From Entoloma clypeatum (taxonomy: Eukaryota > Basidiomycota > Agaricomycetes > Agaricales > Entolomataceae): a stretch of DNA of 64,000 nt. Every line of letters starts with the position of its first letter. The stretch's first letter is position 1. The position numbers were made by a program, and so were the translations under genes. A model generated the notes under the pieces. That model was given only the letters and a program-made list of their open reading frames with translations. It made no database searches and was not told the origin of the DNA. The DNA lies in contig OY751485.1 of assembly GCA_963565915.1 (NCBI GenBank), forward strand, positions 5,270,001-5,334,000. Direction: 5' to 3'. Shown here in pieces: positions 58,304-64,000 of the stretch.

Positions 58304-59137
58304 TCATTTGGAAGGTTTGCTATATAACAAGCAAGTTTGCCAGGAGCCATGTCGTTCGATGAAGTTTATATATATGCTGAACTTCTCTGAGAACAAGGAG
58401 AAGTGCTCAAGGTCCTTCTGTCTAAACAAAAGGTCGATGCGACGGAAAGTCACTAGAGGGGTGCTGGTGATGATGAATCCCAGCGGAATGCGCAGCTGCC
58501 TGTGCATTCCAGATGAAGGGCGGAGCAGAGGAGATTCGGGATTCAGGTACAGGCCCTGCGGCCAAAGTACGAATTCGGGGTATACTTTGGCTCGCGATGA
58601 CATGGGGGAATAGGGTGCATGAAAGCGAAAAGAAGTGGCCTTCCGTGATAGAATCCCCGACCAGCAGCCACCGCCCTGCTGCACAAGATCCCGCACCATT
58701 TGCTCTTTATCCAACTCCAAAGGAACGTCACAGCCGTCCTCTTTCCCGACCGTCCATAGGTATGACTGAGCTTCAGGGAACCAGTCCCACTGCTTCTCCG
58801 TATCCCAGTCAAACTCGCGCGAGCTGGCGCAGCCTTCGAAACCAGCGAAGCCGAGCGCCTGTGACTTGTTCATCATGTTTCGTGCATCCGTGCGGTAGTG
58901 TGGCCCTGTCCATTGGCCATTGGCGTAGGCTCTAGGAGGGCATGTCCTTGACTTGGTTTCAAAGCCATAGGTTGGCGCATTGAGGGAAATAATAGACGAG
59001 AACGTGGAGTGACCTGAGGAGAGGTGAAGAAACACAATGAACGTGAATGCTGTTCCAAGGAATAGTATCTTCACGGAAAATGAACGTGGGTGGAAGCCGG
59101 CGATGGCCAGAACCATCCCGTTCAGCCGTTGATCCAA
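58304..59137 (-). pseudogene. PC-esterase-like gene, N-terminal half, truncated duplicate
   Basis: It starts MDQRLNGMVLAIAGF. A single membrane anchor (VKILFLGTAFTFIVFLHL) is followed by the conserved entry CPPRAYANGQWTGPHYRT and GFAGFEGCASSREFDWDTE, as in basidiomycete proteins of the PC-esterase / trichome-birefringence-like SGNH fold. The catalytic Gly-Asp-Ser block (LVGDSITEGHFFSLSC) is present only in the next frame (about 58655-58610): a one-base loss puts it out of frame and a second shift restores ITSTPLVTFRRIDLLF. Homology stops at EHFSLFSE, exactly where the right-edge gene carries on (HFSLFSEEAAW); the remaining tail comes from duplicated flank. It is an inactive copy. Confidence 0.75.
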
Positions 59138-59519
59138 ACATGGACCCGACTGTGCAGCTTCTCTCGGAAGTATTTGGGAGGAGGGTAACGTCCTTGAGAG
59201 TCAAAGGCCGCTCCAGTTGAAGATGCTCGATACAGCTCAAGAAGCCCTGTTCATCATCAACACGACGGATCCCTGTGATTGAAGGGGGACTGCTGACCTG
59301 TTTCCGACCACTCAATAGACACATTGTAGAAATTTACATCTCTGCTCTCGACTTGTACCGCATAATTAGGCGGTCTAGCAGAACTTGACGGGTACATTGA
59401 AGACAGTCCCAATCGCAGACACAACAGTCCGGGACAACGCCCGCTACGACCTGAACTTGAAATGGTTCGTCACGGACATGCGCTGAGCGCTAGTAACAAC
59501 CCCAATCAGGACGGATGAT
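59138..59519. other. Spacer between PC-esterase copy and WD40 remnant
   Basis: About 380 bp, upstream side of the truncated copy. No coding signal bey¬ond short frames. Confidence 0.4.
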
Positions 59520-60190
59520 GACGGGCACACCGAGATTCGAGGGGAGCGCGGATCGCAGATATGGACAGTTCAGCACAGCGGGGCGTCTGATCGATCATGA
59601 TGACACCAGTTTGGGTCTCCCAGCCCGATGCTGACGCGGAGGCGATCGCCGTGCTTCCGGAGCGCAGGAGGCTGGAAGGCGACGACGACAAGGACTACGG
59701 CACGCGGGCGGCGATGGTGTTGGACATCGCTCCCCCCCACCCCAGCACCACAAGGCCACGGTAGCATCACCGCCCACGATTTCTTCCCCTGAGCACATAT
59801 CCCAAAACCACACATAGGCCGCCTCCTTCCCAAGCGACGCCAACAGGCCCTCGGAGCATACGAGCAACGGTCTGCCGCCCATCTTGCGTGTGTTCCAGAG
59901 AGCGACGGTGTCTTCGCCGAAGCAGGCGAAGCGGTGGGGGGTCGAGCGGGCAGGTGGCTATGCCCTGGAGCTTGGAGGCGACGTTGGGGGTGTGGAGGTC
60001 GAAGAGGCGGAGCCAGCGGTGGGAGATGGATGCGAGGAGGTGGGGGGGTGTGCTGGAGGAAGGAGACGGTGGAGACAGTCTCGATCGATGCCTGTGGTGT
60101 TGGTGAAAACACGGGAGTCTGGTGCGCGTCGCGTTGCCCTGGGGAAGGAGTGCAGAGTGGTAGGAACTTGGAGGAAGGGCTGATAACTGA
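59520..60190 (-). pseudogene. Mios/SEA4-like WD40 fragment
   Basis: Piecing frames together on the minus strand gives SFLQHTPPHLLASISHRWLR, LFDLHTPNVASKLQGIATCP, HRFACFGEDTVALWNTRKMG and LGKEAAYVWFWDM. The order WLRLFDLR…GIATDPFDPHRFACFGDxxVxIWD is the WD40 pattern of Mios (SEA4), a subunit of the SEA/GATOR2 complex that controls TORC1. Only about two blades remain, with several frameshifts. The identity is from pattern memory. Confidence 0.55.
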
Positions 60191-61169
60191 GATGGGAATG
60201 TGGTGGTTGGGAGAGGGCAAGAAGATTTGTGTGGACTGTTGCAGAAGCCTGGCCGACACCCTGGAAGAATGTTACATGAAGAGGGGACACTTTAGCCCAA
60301 GGACGCAATTCCGTATATTCACGTCCCTTCAAAGCTTCAAATTCTTGAATGCTGCACTGGTGACAGGTAGTGGCAGTTCAAATGGAGGTATCTTTAGTGA
60401 CAGTCCCCATGTTATTCAAGCGAAAGATTGATTGGTACTTAGGACTCGTGAACCTATTGGGCAGGGGCATTTGCGCACTCAAGGAGGTATATGATTGGCA
60501 GCAGAAATATGTAAACAGTTAGGTTGGGCGACACATTGTCCGAGATCTGCCAAAATCCCATCTATGTAACGCGCAACAGTCCAGACATCCAAGGCCATAG
60601 TATGCAATTGAGAGTCGATCTCGTTTAACTCAATCTCATCACCGAGGTCTGGGGTTGACGGAAATGTACCGTTTTCTTCCAGCTCATACATTACTGCTTT
60701 GTATGTCATTCTGCGGTTGAACCGAAAGAAAAATGCTTAGCAATCTGATCTCCCTGAAATTTCCTCAAATGCTCGCCAAGCATTTCATGGCATGCTAAGC
60801 AGTTGTTTTTTACGTTAACTGCAGGACAGAGGTTATCAAAATGATTCGTCCAACCAATTGGCGCACCAATCCGTTGATGTTATGGTGAATGGCGTTGATA
60901 AAGAAATACGTCAATGAGTCAAGCAATTTGCCTCCATTTGAACTGCCACTACCTGTCAGCAGAGCAATATCTTAATCGGGTGCCCGCCAACCCAGAAAAT
61001 AATTCTCCACCAGTCTAAGCCAAATGCGGAAGGAGATGCGACTGATTTGGCATCTGAGGGTCAATGTTTGGATTGTCACCAATACTCCCATTTCTAGACT
61101 TTGAAATGCGGGGGACTCTTATTTAAAGGCGGCTATGAGTCGAAGGCCAAAAAAACCAACTCCCTTCCA
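60191..61169. other. Intergenic region with one small ORF
   Basis: A 76-codon frame on the minus strand (60709-60479, MTYKAVMYELEENGTFPSTP) has coding-like composition but no intron, family or neighbour support; it is not called as a gene. The last 200 bp are the promoter of the secreted-protein gene. A TATA-like TATTTAAA is present at about 61120. Confidence 0.4.
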
Positions 61170-62330
61170 ATGCAGCTTTTCAAACTTCCCGTCTACGTCG
61201 CTCTCAGTATTGTCCTTGGCGCGCAGGCTCTTACTCTGCCCAATGAAGGACCCCCTTCCTCCACCGCACATTCACTGACCCCAAGAGCCGTGAGATCCCT
61301 CTGCCATCTCAGCTGAGCCATCTGTCTAACCCAACATCCTTTTGGCCAGCAATCAGGCACTGCCTTCGTCAAAAAGCTCACCTTTGAATCCAACGACCTC
61401 AGCGAAGACATCGACCTTCTTCTCACTTTCGACGACCAGCCTATCCCTGGCCTGTACACTCGATACTACCCATCCGCTTTTGCGTACGTACCATATCCTT
61501 CATTCTTTCGTTTTGCTTTCCTCGCGCTCTCACTGATGTAACTTTTCGAATAGGGTCAAGAAATTTGGGGCCGAGGGTGGGTGAATATTATCAGCGCTTC
61601 GGGCTCTCTAAACGAGCAGTCTCACTGGCAGGTACCTATCGCGCGGATGTTATATATAGATCACAGTAAGTTCGTTCGGAGTTTATGTGTGCACTAATTT
61701 ACAATGCACCCCTCAGGCTTGCGTTCACCAAGGTCGTCATTTCCAATGATGTCATTCAAAGTGCTTCGGCCGAGGTTTCCATCAACGTGAGAGTCTGGAA
61801 GAATCACAGATTTGTCGTTGGTTTCATGCTACTTAGGTTGGGGAATCCACCGTTTTAAACAAGGAAAACACAGTATACCGTTTCTCCGTAAGTGCGCCCA
61901 ACTTGCCTTTCTCGACATCCGTTTGTGAGACATACCTAGAATCCCAAACCCGACCCCTTAGTGGGCAAGAAAAACATTCAATGTACAAACAACGCACCGT
62001 TCAAGGAGGATATAGGCGTTGGTGCGTACAATCCGCTATCCCGATTTTTCTCGTGCTACACATTGTCCAGGTTTCATTGAGAGGGATGGAGAAGCAGCCA
62101 AGACGGCCCTAGTTTGGCGCGGCGTAGGGCGCGGGCAGAGGTTGAACGCAGAGTTTTCTCCGATCCTACGCGGCTATATTGGCACAGGCTACACGGAGAA
62201 TAGCTTGATCAGGGGCCAAGTCCAGACAGATCGCCTCTTCGAACAAAATCTCGCTGCTCTCGACGACACTACTACGTGGGTTATCTCGTATGATGCCGCC
62301 ACTGGAGCGTTCAGCATCGATCCGAAGTGA
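61170..62330 (+). CDS. Small secreted protein, function unknown
   Basis: Eight exons: 61170-61289, 61350-61483, 61554-61576, 61632-61665, 61717-61786, 61837-61887, 61940-62021 and 62071-62330; phases close to 257 residues. A clear signal peptide (MQLFKLPVYVALSIVLGAQA, cut near ALT) is followed by a short Ser/Thr/Pro stretch and a β-rich domain (FTKVVISNDVIQSASAEVSI, KTALVWRGVGRGQRLNAEF, YIGTGYTENSLIRGQV, TTWVISYDAATGAFSI). One Cys only (NIQCTNN), so no disulfide core. Exons of 23 and 34 nt are unusually short. I do not recognise the family. Secretion is the only confident statement. Confidence 0.8.
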
Positions 62331-63263
62331 GGTTCAAGTTATGTGATGATCTTTTGGGTATTTTCTATGTTCGGTACCTGTCACAGGACTGATAATGTTG
62401 GCTGCTATCATCTACTTTTAATACTTTCAAGTTTCTGCTATTTCAATGATGTCGTAGCATGAGATACGGCAGGTCGCCGCCTAGCATGACTTGCAGCATT
62501 TGAAGGGACGTGCACATACGGAATTGCTTAACTAAAGTGTCCTCTCTTCATCTTTTCCCAAAGTTCTCTCAACGAAGCAACATTCTTCCCAGTGGGTAGG
62601 GCTCGCCCAGGCTTTTGCAACGCGGTAGCCTTCGACCCAACTTCGACCCCGAAAACCCCAACTTTGAACCTCCGTTATCCGTCCTCCTTGAAGTGGACAT
62701 TGGAGAGCCTCACAGCAACTTGCAAAGAACGAAGGTTGAAATCCTGCGGAGCTGGATGAACGACTCCGATGCTCTGAGCTGGGTCCGTGGATGCCAGGGA
62801 ACGAGGGAGAGCAGAGAACGCTGTTGAATGAGCGTCCTGTTGTGCGTTGTCATCTCCCTCGCACTGTTGATTGGACTTTTTTCATTTGGAAGGCGTGCTA
62901 ACAAACGAGATTTGCCAGGAGCCGTGTCGTTCGATGAAGCTTATATACAGTATATGCTGAAGTTCTGTTTTTTCGTGACGTCGTTCATAGTATGTCTCAC
63001 ACTGGACGAGACCGGGATCTTGATGGGTTACAATGACTCGATGATTCTGGGTAATCAATGCTGTTGAGAGAGCCATGAGTAATGATGCTAAACTCGCTAT
63101 CACCTAGCTCAAGTTCATTCAGGCTGTGGCGCGCTTCCAGGCGGCCTTCGCGCGCACGATGTTTCACGGTACAGAATTAAGTCAGCGTACTTGAAGATAA
63201 TTTTGAATGGTGTATATATAATAACATAATGATACCTATCCATGCATCCAATAATATGGATGG
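62331..63263. repeat. Intergenic region; 62688-62975 is the second copy of the segmental duplication
   Basis: 62688-62975 matches 58150-58384, including GGAGCCGTGTCGTTCGATGA (62920s) against GGAGCCATGTCGTTCGATGA (58345 on). The rest of the region has no gene; short frames (62615-62827 and 62828-63067, plus) are only partly supported. Confidence 0.65.
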
Positions 63264-64000
63264 ACTATGCATTCACTCGGGAATGTCGGCTGCGTCCAAG
63301 CTCTTTCGAGACAAAGTGCCAGATATAATGCGACCATCCCTCTAGGACGCCCGCACCTGCCATAATATGCAGGCAGTCACCAGTCGCGTGCTATACAGGC
63401 TATGAGTGAAGGGAATCAAAGGCAGACGGAATGTATCTTACCGCATCAGGTCGGAGTCGCCCTGGTCGTTCAATAGCGAGGTAATGTATATCAGGATACT
63501 TTTTGGCGCCATGAGTTAGTACGTTCTGTTTGAGCAATGAGGTCAGTTCGGCGTGAAATGCAAAGGTATCCTGCGTACCTCAAACACATCGTTGAATTCC
63601 CAAATTCTCCCCCAATTATACCAGTTCCATTTCATCGGCTGCACTTCCGTCCACGGCTCTCGATGCGAATGACAGTCCTCATGTCCGGGCAGATACGCCC
63701 TGACCACCACCTGCCTTTTCCTCCTCCCTCGGTCATGCTTTGCAGCTTCCCACAGCGCACCCTGCACCTCATCCGCCCACTGACGCATCACATGTCCAAA
63801 GAATTCGATCACGCCGTCAATCCCCAGTTTCGCACCTCGGAATGCTGCGGTTTCATTCTTGCCATAACCCCCGAAAAGGGTCGTTGTCCAGTGTCCGGCT
63901 GTGCTGACCACCATCGTACTGTAGCTGCCGTTGAAGAACAGAGGCATGTAGTCCTTCGGGCCGAGCGACCATGCCGCCTCCTCTGAGAACAAGGAGAAGT
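63264..64000 (-). CDS. PC-esterase-like protein, C-terminal half (cut by window edge)
   Basis: Exons visible: from the right edge to 63579, then 63525-63442 and 63390-63264. The edge exon reads FSEEAAWSLGPKDYMPLFF, then STAGHWTTTLFGGYG, VVVRAYLPGHEDCHSHREPW and WNWYNWGRIWEFNDVFE. The following exons give NVLTHGAKKYPDIHYLAIER, PGRLRPDAHATGDCLHIM and GVLEGWSHYIWHFVSKE. D-x-x-H near the C-terminus (DAHATGDCLH) fits the Asp/His of an SGNH triad. It is the intact relative of the truncated copy at 58304-59137: the 20 bases at 63981-64000 also occur at 58385-58404. Likely a type II membrane esterase or acetyltransferase of Golgi or cell surface; substrate unknown. Confidence 0.8.

Noticed and set aside
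60479..60709. 76-codon gene on the minus strand
   Set aside because: Coding-like composition only; no family, splice or neighbour support.

Overview
The window looks like a chromosome segment from a mushroom-forming basidiomycete (Agaricomycete). The genes carry many introns of about 46-80 nt with GT-AG borders. The repertoire is typical of that group: paired NACHT NLR-like genes, a DUF6532-type gene, a 7TM protein of DUF6533/6534 type, and Ty3 chromoviruses with C-terminal chromodomains. The tRNA gene has a short canonical intron.

Left part (1-31.7 kb): a transposon nest. Reading outward to inward: a DUF6532-like gene (about 1.9-5.9 kb) was split by a non-autonomous hAT-like element (3191-5575, 8-bp target duplication) and cut at its 3' side by Ty3 element C (from 5878). 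C was split by a block (10.56-16.3 kb) holding a truncated second hAT-like copy and a 3.6-kb foldback element. Its right LTR is cut by element A (17993-28169), and A in turn contains element B (21112-26735). Every large element is dead. Many of the fatal changes are CGA-to-TGA stops or Asp-to-Asn changes at catalytic sites that fit C-to-T decay at CpG. A second A-family element runs off the left edge, and fragments of a further Ty3 family and of an SRPK-like kinase lie at 28.2-31.7 kb.

Right part (31.8-64 kb): ordinary gene space. In order: a disordered nuclear-type protein (minus, one in-frame TAG), an OTT_1508-type deaminase (minus), tRNA-Gly(TCC), a GUP1-like MBOAT acyltransferase (minus) divergent from an RBR/Ariadne E3 ligase (plus), a xylitol/sorbitol dehydrogenase with a 17-nt microexon (minus), a 7TM protein (plus), cytosolic lysyl-tRNA synthetase (plus), a PIF/Harbinger-like MITE, two tandem NACHT genes (minus), a truncated duplicate of a PC-esterase-like gene, a Mios/SEA4-like WD40 remnant, a small secreted protein (plus), and the 3' half of a PC-esterase-like gene cut by the right edge.

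Best candidates for a second look: element B, whose sequence predicts Tf1-type self-priming (an 11-nt primer-binding site complementary to the predicted mRNA 5' end) and which carries a 625-bp inversion plus an extra sense ORF in the env position; the antisense, intron-containing Zn2Cys6-like ORF between pol and the 3' LTR of element C; and the hAT-like family that carries a tRNA-like segment and an internal minisatellite. Exon borders were read by eye and checked by reading phase; allow 1-2 nt error.
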